NCBI RefSeq assembly: GCF_011492945.1
Contig: NZ_CP045120.1
Location: 141,329-205,328, forward strand
DNA length: 64,000 nucleotides
Origin: Rubrobacter tropicus
GTDB taxonomy: Bacteria > Actinomycetota > Rubrobacteria > Rubrobacterales > Rubrobacteraceae
Direction of reading: 5' to 3'
Part shown: one piece after another, positions 17,153-26,500 of the stretch
How positions within the stretch are numbered: the stretch's first letter is position 1
How the letters are laid out: every line of letters starts with the position of its first letter
Notes under the pieces: generated by a model
What the model was told of the DNA's origin: nothing
What the model saw: the letters and a program-made list of their open reading frames with translations, nothing else
Databases searched by the model: none
Translations under genes and position numbers: made by a program

Positions 17153-17450
17153 ATGAGCCTGCCCATGAGCGCCGAGGAGCGCTACGCGAAGAGGCGAAGC
17201 CAGCGAGGGCGTCGTGGCCCTCTCCCTCATGCAGACCCGCGGCCCGGAACTCCTCGACGAGGGCTTCCTAGACGAGGGCCGGCAGGGCGGTGAGGCCCTG
17301 GAGCATCTCCGCGACGTCCTGCACGACATCTCCGAGCAGCACGGCGTCCACGCCGTCTTCTGCGTCCGCTGCGGCGGCCTCGTCACAGGAGAAGATGGCC
17401 CCGAGGAGATAGACGATGAGGCCCACGCCGAATGTCCACGCTCTAAGTAA
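17153..17450 (+). pseudogene. Small Cys-containing gene, probably frame-disrupted
   Basis: The best start is the ATG at 17153 (Shine-Dalgarno GAGGAGG), giving MSLPMSAEERYAK, but that frame soon becomes Arg/Pro-rich. The protein-like sequence (SLMQTRGPELLDEGFL, then CVRCGGLV) lies in the +1 frame and runs to 17450, with its own candidate GTG at 17214. A single extra base near 17190 would explain this. If GTG 17214 is the true start, the product is an intact 78-aa protein. Confidence 0.5.
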
Positions 17451-17464
17451 GGAGGCGACGAGCC

Positions 17465-17971
17465 GTGCTCTCCATAACCCTCACCCGCACCGAATCCTAC
17501 GACCCGCTCTACGTCGTAGAGCAGGCCACCCGCCAGGCCGTGGCCCAGCAGATCGCCCGCGAGCACGCTGACCCCAAGAACCCCGAGGCGCTCACCTTCC
17601 ACTACGAGAAGGACGCGAACTCGGAGGGCGACTACGTGGACCTGGTGATCTCCGGCACCGAGGAGCAAAGGATAAGCCTCGTCTTGAAGCGCCTGCGCGC
17701 CCACGGCTACGACCTTGAGTGCGAGTGGGCCTCCAGCGAAGCTGAGGACCCGCCCCACTGCGTAGAGATAGTCTCCTCGAACTCGGGCGACGGAGCGCTC
17801 CCCGCCCGCGCCCGCGAGGCGCTTGAGGCTATGGGCTACCACCACGTCCCGCTCCTGCGCGACCCGACGGCCGACGGTTGCTACCTGACCGCCATCCCCG
17901 AGACCTTCCCCAACAGGCAGGAGGTCACACTGGGCGACTCCGACTGGACCGTCTCGGTCGTCTACCGCTGA
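17465..17971 (+). CDS. Hypothetical protein, 168 aa
   Basis: GTG start after AAGGAGG. Soluble, acidic; two similar halves may exist, each with a charged helix followed by strands. It is the last plus-strand gene before the convergent HEPN gene, 5 nt away. No family recognised. Confidence 0.65.
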   Translation: MLSITLTRTESYDPLYVVEQATRQAVAQQIAREHADPKNPEALTFHYEKDANSEGDYVDLVISGTEEQRISLVLKRLRAHGYDLECEWASSEAEDPPHCVEIVSSNSGDGALPARAREALEAMGYHHVPLLRDPTADGCYLTAIPETFPNRQEVTLGDSDWTVSVVYR

Positions 17972-17976
17972 CGCCC

Positions 17977-18861
17977 TCAGATCCGCTTGGTCGTCATGCC
18001 CCGCCCGGAATAGAGGCGGAAGTCGCCACGGTAACCCATCAACCGCAGAAGGTACTCACGCGCGAGGTCCTGGACCTGATCGTAGACCTCCTCCTGTTGG
18101 GAACCTGACATCCGGCTTATCCCCGCGTGAACAATCTCGTTGCGTAGCAGGACCGCCCTTTTCAGGTCCGGCTGCGCCATCCCGACGCCCTTGAACATCT
18201 CGTACAACAGGTTCTTGAACGGCCAGCTCTTACCGTTCGGCTTCCGGTAGTACCCGTCCACGAACGGGATGCCCCGCTCGGCGGCGTACGTGGACTTCAG
18301 GTTCTCCAGCAAAATGAACATCGTCGCCGCCTTGAGCTCGTCGGGCAAGAGCCTGGTTTCGGCTATCACGTACAGGTGTATGGCCGCCCGCAGCTGCCTG
18401 CCCTCCTCGTGCCTCCGGTACCCGTCCCAACTCCCCTCCAGGAACTCCCTCACCCTCTTGCCGCCCGAAAGGTCGAAGGCGGGCCGGAAGAAGCCGGTCT
18501 GCGCCACCGTCGCCCAACCCTCGCTCAGGCGCGGCTCCTGCTCGTGGCGCCACCGGTAGAAGCCCACGTCGGAGCTCGTGGCGAAAGACAGCAGGAACGA
18601 CAGGCCCAGAAGCATCTCCCGGACCTCGTCCCTCTCCTCCGCGCTCACGTCCGCGACCACCACGGTGGTCGTCTCGACGAACTCTCCCCTGTAGTCCCGC
18701 GGATTTTCACCCAAGATCGCGGGCCGCTGGATCAGCTTCACGCGGCGCCCGCCGAGCGACAGTTCGATGGTGTCCCGGTAGGCGCGGCCGTCCCGTTCGG
18801 CCGCGCCGATCTCCCCCGCTATAAAGCAGTTCGAGAAGAACCCCTTGAGGTCAGCGGCCAT
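17977..18861 (-). CDS. HEPN-motif (ApeA-like) protein
   Basis: 294 aa from ATG 18861; the Shine-Dalgarno is weak. The C-terminal part is a helical bundle containing RNEIVH (R240 to H245), the R-N-x3-H form of the catalytic RX4-6H motif of HEPN ribonucleases, in the context LLRNEIVHAGI typical of the Apea-like HEPN family. The N-terminal ~180 residues are a beta-rich/unknown domain, as in ApeA-type proteins where it may sense invaders. Relatives include anti-phage abortive-infection proteins. It is on the opposite strand to the surrounding array and converges with its neighbour, suggesting a cargo defence gene. Confidence 0.7.
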   Translation of the reverse strand: MAADLKGFFSNCFIAGEIGAAERDGRAYRDTIELSLGGRRVKLIQRPAILGENPRDYRGEFVETTTVVVADVSAEERDEVREMLLGLSFLLSFATSSDVGFYRWRHEQEPRLSEGWATVAQTGFFRPAFDLSGGKRVREFLEGSWDGYRRHEEGRQLRAAIHLYVIAETRLLPDELKAATMFILLENLKSTYAAERGIPFVDGYYRKPNGKSWPFKNLLYEMFKGVGMAQPDLKRAVLLRNEIVHAGISRMSGSQQEEVYDQVQDLAREYLLRLMGYRGDFRLYSGRGMTTKRI

Positions 18862-19073
18862 AGCCGGGCAGCCTAACAAACGTCGCATCTTCGCACCCGC
18901 GCTTCCCAGCAGGGCGCGAGCGCCGGCCGCCCCGTTGGGCGTCCGCCCGGACGCTCGCACCCCGAAGGGCTTTCCCCTCCTTTCACCCCTTCATCACCAC
19001 CATTCCCTTCGTCGAGCGCTCCGGGCGGGCCTTCGATCTCAGTTGGCCCGAAGAGAACCAGGAGGAGCGCCGC

Positions 19074-20315
19074 ATGCAAGCAGCCGAGAACACACCCCAA
19101 CAGAACGAGAGCCCCCGCGAGAAACTGCTCCGCGCGGAGCGCTCCGTCTCCGAACGCGTCTTCGAACGCGAGGTCCACATCCGGGGACTATCGGTCGGCA
19201 TCCTCGCCCGCGCCCACGTGCTCCTCCTCGGCCCGAAGGGCTGCGCCAAGAGCGCCCTCTCGCGCCTCTACTGCGACCTCATCGCCTGGGACGGCGTCCC
19301 CGAGGGCCAGGACCCCTACTTCCGCACCCAGCTGCGCCCGGCCTCCACCGAGGACGAGATCTACGGCCCCGTCTCCAACGCCGGCTTCGAGGACGACACC
19401 TTCCGCCGCAACACCACCGGCATGGTCCCGCGGGCGAAGCTGGCGGTCCTCGAGGAGCTCTACACCGCCGGCTCCCTCCTGAAGTCGCTGCTCACCATAA
19501 TGAACGAGGGCCTCTTCAAGAACGGCACCCTGCCCGAGGAGCGCGTCCCCCTGCGCCTCCTGATCGCCACCTCCAACGACGTGCCCGCCGACCGCGACGA
19601 GAACCTCGACGCCTTCCACGACCGCTTCCTGCTGCGCTACCAGGTCGACTACCTCCAGGACCGCAGGAACGTCCGCAAGATGATGGAGCGCGCCAACTCC
19701 AGCGAAGCTGCCGCCCGAGAGGCAGTCTCCCCGATCCTCACCGAGAGGGACGTGGACGCCGCCATCCAGGAGGCGCGAAAGGTGGACGTCTCCCCCGTCT
19801 TCGACGCCATCGACGAGATCCTCGCCGAGCTCGCCGACCGCGAGATCGTCCCGTCCGACCGGCGCCGCGAGGCCCTCGTCCACCTCGTCAAGGCGCAGGC
19901 CTACATGAACGGCCGAACGGCGGCCACCAGGGCGGACCTCGACATCCTCGCCCACGCGCTCTGGGAGGACCCCGACGGCGACCAGATACGCGCCGTCGCC
20001 GAGGTCGTGCTGCGCCAGGCGAACCCCCACGCCGCCGAGGCCCGGGACCGCTTCGACCGTGCCACGGACTCCTACAACAACGCCATGCGCGCCCACCGCG
20101 AGGCCGCCCGTAACCCCGGCGACGAGGCGCTCCAGCGGGCCGAGTCCGACGCCGGCATGAACGCGAACGTGGCCCTCAAGCAGACCACCGACAAGCTCCT
20201 GGAGCTGCGCGACGCCGCCAAGACGGCCGGCGCCGACACCGGCCTGATCGACGGCCTCCTGAAGAAGGTCTTGGAGATGAACGAGGAGGTGACCAGCAAG
20301 TGCCTCGGGATATGA
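19074..20315 (+). CDS. MoxR-family AAA+ ATPase (RavA-like)
   Basis: 413 aa, ATG after AGGAGG. Walker A GPKGCAKS (53-60), Walker B-like VLEELY (~125-130), sensor-1 IATSND (164-169) and an arginine finger in FHDRF are all present. MoxR ATPases act as remodelling chaperones with VWA-domain partners, and the next gene encodes one, overlapping by ATGA. The last ~80 residues form a long charged helix. On this element it may remodel a protein complex such as the neighbouring methyltransferase-helicase; that link is inference. Confidence 0.85.
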   Translation: MQAAENTPQQNESPREKLLRAERSVSERVFEREVHIRGLSVGILARAHVLLLGPKGCAKSALSRLYCDLIAWDGVPEGQDPYFRTQLRPASTEDEIYGPVSNAGFEDDTFRRNTTGMVPRAKLAVLEELYTAGSLLKSLLTIMNEGLFKNGTLPEERVPLRLLIATSNDVPADRDENLDAFHDRFLLRYQVDYLQDRRNVRKMMERANSSEAAAREAVSPILTERDVDAAIQEARKVDVSPVFDAIDEILAELADREIVPSDRRREALVHLVKAQAYMNGRTAATRADLDILAHALWEDPDGDQIRAVAEVVLRQANPHAAEARDRFDRATDSYNNAMRAHREAARNPGDEALQRAESDAGMNANVALKQTTDKLLELRDAAKTAGADTGLIDGLLKKVLEMNEEVTSKCLGI

Positions 20316-21967
20316 GCGGCCCCAGCGACGAGCTCGACAGGCTCCGGGCGATCCTCTCTGAGCGCCGCCTCTCGGGCGGCTTCGTCAAGAACAACGTCGA
20401 ACTGGACCGCTTCGAGGCCGGCCTCTTCCGCGACGTCCTGGACGCCGAACCCGAGCTCCGGGCTCTCGTGGACCGCGCCGGCGAAGACGCCCCGACGACC
20501 TTCGCCGCGCTCGTCTTGGACCTCTTCGTCTCCTTCTACAAGATGGTCCCGGCGCTCGTGGCGGAGGGCGCGGTGGACCCGCCTCACCTCCGGGCGAACC
20601 GGCCCTTTATCGAGAGATTGCGGGAGGACGAGGAGACCCTGATCGCTCGCCTCTCGACCGCCAGAGACGAGGTCGCCAGCGCCCTCGCCACGATCGAGGC
20701 CGCCAGGCGCTTTCTGCGGGAACTCCTCCGCCGACCGGCCCTCCGGGATTGGATGGACCACCAGGCCGAACCCCGGCCCGACGACCCCGCGACACCGACC
20801 GCGCCCCCAGACGCCGGGCTTCCCGACGACCGGGCCGGAGAAGAGCCTCGAGAGGAGCCCGCAGAGGTCGACGAAGCGCCCGGTCGGGACGACCCCCCAG
20901 CTCCTGACGCCGGCGAGGGGGCCGTTCCGCCTCAACTCGAGCCGGAACAGTTCTCCGACGATCCGCCGGCAGTGGACGTCCAGGACGACTTCCCGGACAA
21001 CTTCGCCGGCGACCTGCGGGCGATAATCAGGGCCGCCTCCACCGCGGGTTCCGCCGAGGCCGCCGCGCACGCCGCGGCACTCCGCGCTTGGGGCTTGAAG
21101 CCCGCAGACCTCAGGACCGTCCCCGTCTCCGAGCGCCTCGAGCTCGCCCGCAAGCTTCGCACGAAGCGGATGCGAGACCTCGCGGACCTCCTCGGCAGGA
21201 TGCGCAACCACCGCCGCGCCTCCGAGCGCCGCAAGGTAAAGGCGAACCGCGACGAGGTCTACGACGTCGAAACCTCCGGCGACATCGCCCGCTCCCTCCC
21301 CTCCGAGAGGGCCGGCGCCTTCGGGTCGGGCAACCCCCTCCGCAGGCTCGACTTCTACCGCCGCCTCTCCCAGCGGAAGGTCCTCTCCTACGCCCGCCGC
21401 ACGGAGGAACCGGTGGGTCGGGGGCCGGTGATCGCGATGATCGACTCCTCGTGGTCCATGACCGGAGCCCCCATGGAGTGGGCCTCGGCCATCGCCCTCG
21501 CGCTCGCCCACGCCGCGGCCGGCGGCGGATCACCGGGTACCGGCGCCCGCCGCGTCCACGCCGTCTTCTTCAACGCCCGGATCGTCCTCGACGTCGAACT
21601 CGCCCCCGGCGAGAAGGACGTCAGGAAGTTCCTCGCCGTGGGCACCGTGGACGCCGCCGGCGGGACGAAGTACGAACCCCCCATCTCGCGGGCCCGCGAC
21701 CTGATCTCCGAGTCGCCGAACACGCCCGAGGGCACGCCCGACCTCCTGCTCGTCACGGACGGGATCTGCAGGCTGCCCGAGGACGATACCGAGGAGCTGC
21801 GCGAACACAAACGTTCCCGCGGCTTCAAACTCGTCGCCGTCCTCGTCGGGGACGACGCCCGGGCCGGATCCGTCGAGCCCTTCAGCGACAAGGTGATCCG
21901 GGCCCAGGACCTCTCCCGCGCGAGCGGGGCTCGCGACGCCGCCGGCGCCCTCTTCGACAGCCTCTAG
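20312..21967 (+). CDS. VWA-domain partner of the MoxR ATPase
   Basis: 551 aa from an ATG inside the previous stop. The N-terminal ~140 residues are helical, the middle (~150-230) is a Pro/Asp-rich linker, and the C-terminal VWA domain has the MIDAS signature DSSWS (D378), a later T and the LLLVTDG strand. This is the ViaA/CobT-like arrangement that pairs with MoxR ATPases. The domain binds a metal and a partner protein. A strong GC hairpin follows the stop. Confidence 0.82.
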   Translation: MSGPSDELDRLRAILSERRLSGGFVKNNVELDRFEAGLFRDVLDAEPELRALVDRAGEDAPTTFAALVLDLFVSFYKMVPALVAEGAVDPPHLRANRPFIERLREDEETLIARLSTARDEVASALATIEAARRFLRELLRRPALRDWMDHQAEPRPDDPATPTAPPDAGLPDDRAGEEPREEPAEVDEAPGRDDPPAPDAGEGAVPPQLEPEQFSDDPPAVDVQDDFPDNFAGDLRAIIRAASTAGSAEAAAHAAALRAWGLKPADLRTVPVSERLELARKLRTKRMRDLADLLGRMRNHRRASERRKVKANRDEVYDVETSGDIARSLPSERAGAFGSGNPLRRLDFYRRLSQRKVLSYARRTEEPVGRGPVIAMIDSSWSMTGAPMEWASAIALALAHAAAGGGSPGTGARRVHAVFFNARIVLDVELAPGEKDVRKFLAVGTVDAAGGTKYEPPISRARDLISESPNTPEGTPDLLLVTDGICRLPEDDTEELREHKRSRGFKLVAVLVGDDARAGSVEPFSDKVIRAQDLSRASGARDAAGALFDSL

Positions 21968-21972
21968 CCCTC

Positions 21973-22016
21973 CCGCGCGGGGCGCCTCCACTCAGCAGCG
22001 TAAGCGCCCCGCGCGG
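21973..22016 (+). terminator. GC hairpin after the VWA gene
   Basis: A 13-bp perfect stem (21973-21985 with 22004-22016) and an 18-nt loop, starting 6 nt after the stop and 55 nt before the next start. Confidence 0.65.
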
Positions 22017-22070
22017 CCCCGTCGATACACCCGAACGGTGCGTGCCCCAACCCACGAAAGGAGCTTCCCC

Positions 22071-23180
22071 GTGTTAGCAGCCCAGGCCGCCTTCGACCTC
22101 TTCGAGAACAGCTCGGACCCGGATAAGGACTCCGGGATCACCGCCCTCGGGCCCAACGCCCGTAGGGGCCTGAAGGACGGCGACGGCCCCGGCTCGGCAT
22201 CCGACGACGTCCTGCTCGGCGAGCTCGTCTGGTTCTCCGTCTCCGACGCCGTCAGGCTCGTGCCCGAGACGCTCACCGCCGTCCTCGAGGCGGCCTCGCT
22301 CGACGCGGAGCGCCTGGTGCCGCGCCTGCCCTCCCCCACCTCGGCCCTCAGCCGCGCCGCGGAGGCCGCGGAGGTGAAGCGGCGCAAGCTCACCAAGGAC
22401 CGCGCGGGCAACGACGTCCAGGAGGAGCTCTACGTGAGCGTGCTGCTCCGGACCGCCTCCCGCGGCGTCAAGCAGCTCGTCACCGAGGTCCTCGACGCCG
22501 CGAACTCCCGCCTCTCGTACCGCCCCGTGGCGAAGGTCTCCCCGGGCTACGAGAACGGCAAGCCCGACGGCACCGTCGCCGTCGAGCGCGACGCCGAAGG
22601 CGGCGACGTGCCCGACGCGGAGCTCTTCGAGGCCGAGGTGGACACCATAACCGACCTCCGGACCCACTATGCCTTCGAGAAGGACCGCCACGACGGCGAG
22701 GCCGCCCGGCGGGTGCTCGGGCGGGTGCTCTTCGAGGCCAACGCTGTCCCCTTGAGGAACTCCGGCGGCATGTACTTCGTCCCCGAGGCCCACGCCGAGT
22801 TCGCCCGCAAGATCCTCCTCTTCGTCGAGGAAGTCCGTCTCCGCGCGGAGAACGCCCCCACGCGAGTAGCCCGCCCCTCGATGGCGATGAAGGTCCCGCT
22901 CGTCGACCGGGAGGAGTACCGCGAGGTCCTCGCAGAGAGCGTCGAGTTCTTCGTGAAGAAGGAGGCCGAGAGCCTCATCAAGGAGATGGCCTCGCTGGTG
23001 AAGGGCGGAAAGACCGTCTCCGGCAAACGCGGCCGGGGCTTCGTCGAGCGCGTGAGAAAGCTCAAGGAGAACGTCTCCGAGTACGAGGAGCTCCTGCAGA
23101 TGCAGGCCACGGAGGCCCGCGCCAAGCTCGACATCGCCACCCGCGAGGCCAGGGCCCTCCTCCAGCGCATCGAGCCATGA
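22071..23180 (+). CDS. Hypothetical helical protein, 369 aa
   Basis: GTG start behind GAAAGGAG. Mostly soluble alpha-helical, with a C-terminal coiled coil (KENVSEYEELLQMQATEA...). Similar-sized proteins next to MoxR/VWA genes occur in actinophages, but I cannot name the family with confidence. It sits between the MoxR/VWA pair and the methyltransferase-helicase, so it may be part of the same system. Confidence 0.7.
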   Translation: MLAAQAAFDLFENSSDPDKDSGITALGPNARRGLKDGDGPGSASDDVLLGELVWFSVSDAVRLVPETLTAVLEAASLDAERLVPRLPSPTSALSRAAEAAEVKRRKLTKDRAGNDVQEELYVSVLLRTASRGVKQLVTEVLDAANSRLSYRPVAKVSPGYENGKPDGTVAVERDAEGGDVPDAELFEAEVDTITDLRTHYAFEKDRHDGEAARRVLGRVLFEANAVPLRNSGGMYFVPEAHAEFARKILLFVEEVRLRAENAPTRVARPSMAMKVPLVDREEYREVLAESVEFFVKKEAESLIKEMASLVKGGKTVSGKRGRGFVERVRKLKENVSEYEELLQMQATEARAKLDIATREARALLQRIEP

Positions 23181-23392
23181 ACCCGACCGCCGTCCCCCGG
23201 GAAATCCCCCGCACCGCCCGCTACCTCGGCGACGACCGCTCCGGCGCCGAGTTCTGGCTCGCGGGGCCACACGTCTTCTCCGTTCCCGCCCAGGCTCGCC
23301 GTACCCGCCCCGTATGCTCCGTCGCCAGCTTCAACCGCCTGCAACGGTGCAGACGTGGTTCGCGGGCGGCCCGCTTCTCCATCAGCGGGTAG
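23177..23392 (+). CDS. Small hypothetical protein, 71 aa
   Basis: ATG overlapping the previous stop (ATGA). The first ~50 residues (RYLGDDRSGAEFWLAG, HVFSVPAQ) look protein-like; the Arg/Ser-rich end looks non-coding, so it may be truncated or frameshifted near 23,330. A 15-bp hairpin follows. Confidence 0.45.
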   Translation: MNPTAVPREIPRTARYLGDDRSGAEFWLAGPHVFSVPAQARRTRPVCSVASFNRLQRCRRGSRAARFSISG

Positions 23393-23407
23393 CAGGACTC
23401 CCCTTCT

Positions 23408-23451
23408 GGGATCGGGTCGCGCCGCGCGCCTAATGCGCGCGACCCGATCCC
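23408..23451 (+). terminator. 15-bp GC hairpin before the methyltransferase-helicase gene
   Basis: Arms 23408-23422 and 23437-23451 pair perfectly, with an alternative inner 6-bp stem. It lies 70 nt before the 23,521 start and 16 nt after the small upstream gene. Confidence 0.65.
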
Positions 23452-23520
23452 GCGCCCCCGTCGTCTCATTGGCGAAACGCCCGACGGGGTCGTCCCGAAG
23501 AGAAGGAGGCCAGCCGCACC

Positions 23521-26500
23521 GTGACGCAGACCACACCGGACCCCAACCTCTTCCCCGCCACCCCGACCGACGCCCCAGGCGTCCCCGTGAGCGGTCCCCG
23601 CGAGGATGCTGAGAACGGCGCGGCCAACGGCTCCGTAAACGGCTCCCCGCAGAAGCGCGGCTCCCTGGTCGGCGGCGCCCTCACCGAGGAGGCGCTCGCA
23701 TCCAGCCGCCGCGTGCTGCACAAGTCCCGCGGCAACAAGAACGCCACCATCGGGCTCCAGCAGTGGTTCTCCCCGCCCGAGGCGGCCAACCTCATCGCCG
23801 GCGTGATGAGCGACCGCTGGGACACCCCCGGCGCCGTACTCGACCCCACCGCCGGCGCGGGCGCGCTCCTGGAACCCTACCCCGCCGGCAAGCGCTTCGG
23901 CATAGAGATAGACGCCGACCACGTCCCCGACACCGGCACCGCAGAGCCCGCCCAGGACGGCCTCGACGGGCGCGTCTCCTACCGCGGCATAGGCGGCGAC
24001 GCCCAGAGGGTTATCCCCATGCTGCGCGCCGCCGGCGTGCGCTTCCCCGCGATCGTCCTCAACCCCCCGTTCGGGCTCGACTGGCGCGACGCCGTCCACG
24101 CGGGCGGCAGGGCCGAGAAGCAGATCAACTCCACCGCCCTCGCCTACCTGTGGGCGCTCGACCTGCTCAAGCAGTTCGGGCAGGGCGCCATGATCTGCGG
24201 CACCGACCGGCTCGCCAAGGAGGTCCTCTCCCGCCCCGAGGGCCGCGGCGTCTACGCCGTCGTGGACGTGGAGGGCCCGCTCTTTCCGGGCGTCGCGCTC
24301 CCCACCTCCATAGCCTTCTTCGTCCGTCCCGACGACCTCTCGGACGGGATCTCCGTGCTGCCCCGGCGCGGCGAAACCGGCCTGCCGGCGGTCCCCCCGG
24401 CCCACTTCACCGCCCGGCGCGAGAGCCTGCCCGGTCTCGCCGACTCCGTGACGGCCGCCCGCGACGCGCGCGCCAACTACGTCTCGACACACGCCCGCCT
24501 CGACGAGCTGGTCGACGGCTTCCGCGCCGTAGAGCGCGAGCACGGCCGGCGCCTGAAGGCCGCCCGGTCCAAGAAGGCCGCCCAGGACTTCGACCTCGAC
24601 CTGCGCGGCAGCAAGGTCTCCGTGGGACTGTCGGCCTACACCCAACTCGCCCTCTCCAACGTGACGCGCCTGCGCGAGGTGCAGCTCCTCGCGAACAACC
24701 ACGTCAGCTATTTCTCGCAGAACAAGCGCGGCTGGCGCCAGCTCCAGACGCTCGAAGCCGACGGCCTGGTCTCCATCTCCCCCGCCCTGCGCGGCGCGGC
24801 CACGAAAGCCGTCGAGGAGGCGGAGGCCCTAAGCACGCCCCTGTTTCCCCTGAAAAAGCAGATGCGACTGGGTTGGCTCGCGGATCTCGACCGGATCGCC
24901 TGCACCAGCGGCGACCCCAAGTACGGCTTCGTCGCCGGCGAGTCCTACGAGCTTTCCACCCGCTCGAAGGTCGCCTCCGAGACCCAGGAGCGCGTCGTGG
25001 AGAACCGCCGCGGCGAGCACGAGCTCAGGCGCTTTACCACCGAACGCAAGCTCCTGGAGGTCCGCGTCGGCTCCCACACCTTCGACGAGGGCAACGAGAA
25101 CATACAGTTCCTCACCGACCACTTCGACTTCCCGGACCCAGGTTGCGTGGCGAGCCGCTTCCCCGAGCTCGTAAGCGACCGCCGCGCCCTCCTCAGGCAC
25201 ATAGAGCGCAAGAACAACTTCGAGTTCAAGCTCTTCCAGATAGACCACCTCTCCCGCCTCCTCGTCAGGGGGCGCGGGCTGCTGGCCCACGAGCAGGGTC
25301 TCGGAAAGACTCTCATGCTCATGGCGCTCGCCGAGGCCTTGCGCTACCTCGGTGCCGCCCCCTACTCGCTCTTCGTCTCGCCGCAGGACCTCGGCGCCCA
25401 GTGGGCGAGGGAATCCAAGCGCTTCTTTAACCGCCGCCTGGAGGTCATACGCACCCCCGGCGAGGCGCGGCGGGTCGCGGACCGCGTCGAGGCCGGCGAG
25501 GCGGGGTGGTGGTGGACCTACTTCGAGGCCCTGAGCATTGTCGGCCGCAAGAAGGAGCTGCTGCCCCACACGCCCCTCAGGCCCGCCGAAGATCTCCAGC
25601 GGAGGCTCCTTACCTACAAGCGGGCGAAGAAGAGCCGGGCCGCGATCACGGCCTCCGAAGTGAGGACGTTGACGGCCCAGGCCGAGAACACCGGTCCCGA
25701 CCCCTACGACGACTACCTGCCCAAGGCGATCCCCCACGGGCCCAGCACCCGAGACGCCTGCCCCGAGTGCGGCGCCGACACCGCCGCCGGCTGGACCGGC
25801 GAGGTCTGCCACGCCCCGAAGCGCTGCGTGACCCACGACTCCGGCCGCTGCCCGGAGGACGGGATCGGCTGCGTCTTCAGGGGCTGCGGCTACGTCCACC
25901 GCTCCGTCTACGTCAAGAGCGCCTACTCCCACATCACGACCGCCTTCGAGGACGGCGTGACCTGCGTCGACGAGATCTCGGAGATCCGCGGCGAGGACTC
26001 CCTGCGCTCGAAGTCCGTCCGCGCCCTCGGGCGGGGCCCTCACAAGTTCGGCGCGACCGGAACCCCGCTCTCGAACTTCCTCGCGGACAGCTACTACCCG
26101 ATCGGTTGGTCCCTGGGCTTCGGGACCCCGCAGTTCCCCTACGACCACGCCCGCGGGCGCTCCAAGTTCGAGTCGGACTTCTGCACGATCGAGCACATGC
26201 ACGGCCGCGAGGAGGACGACGAGGAGAACGTCAAGAAGTCCCGCAAGATCCTCCCCCAGATCACGAACGTCTCCCAGTTCTGGCGCCTGGCGCAACCCTC
26301 GATCAGCAGGTGCAGAAAGGAACAGACCGGCGAGCCCCTCGTCGAGAGGACGTACTACCCGATCCGGGTCCCGATGGGGGTCGCCCAGCAGGAGATGCAC
26401 GCCTACTGGATGGACAACTTCCCGGAGTATTTCCGCTGGAAGGACCCCCACCACGCCTTCGTGAAGAAGGGCCTGGTGGAGAAGTACGCCGCCACTTTGG

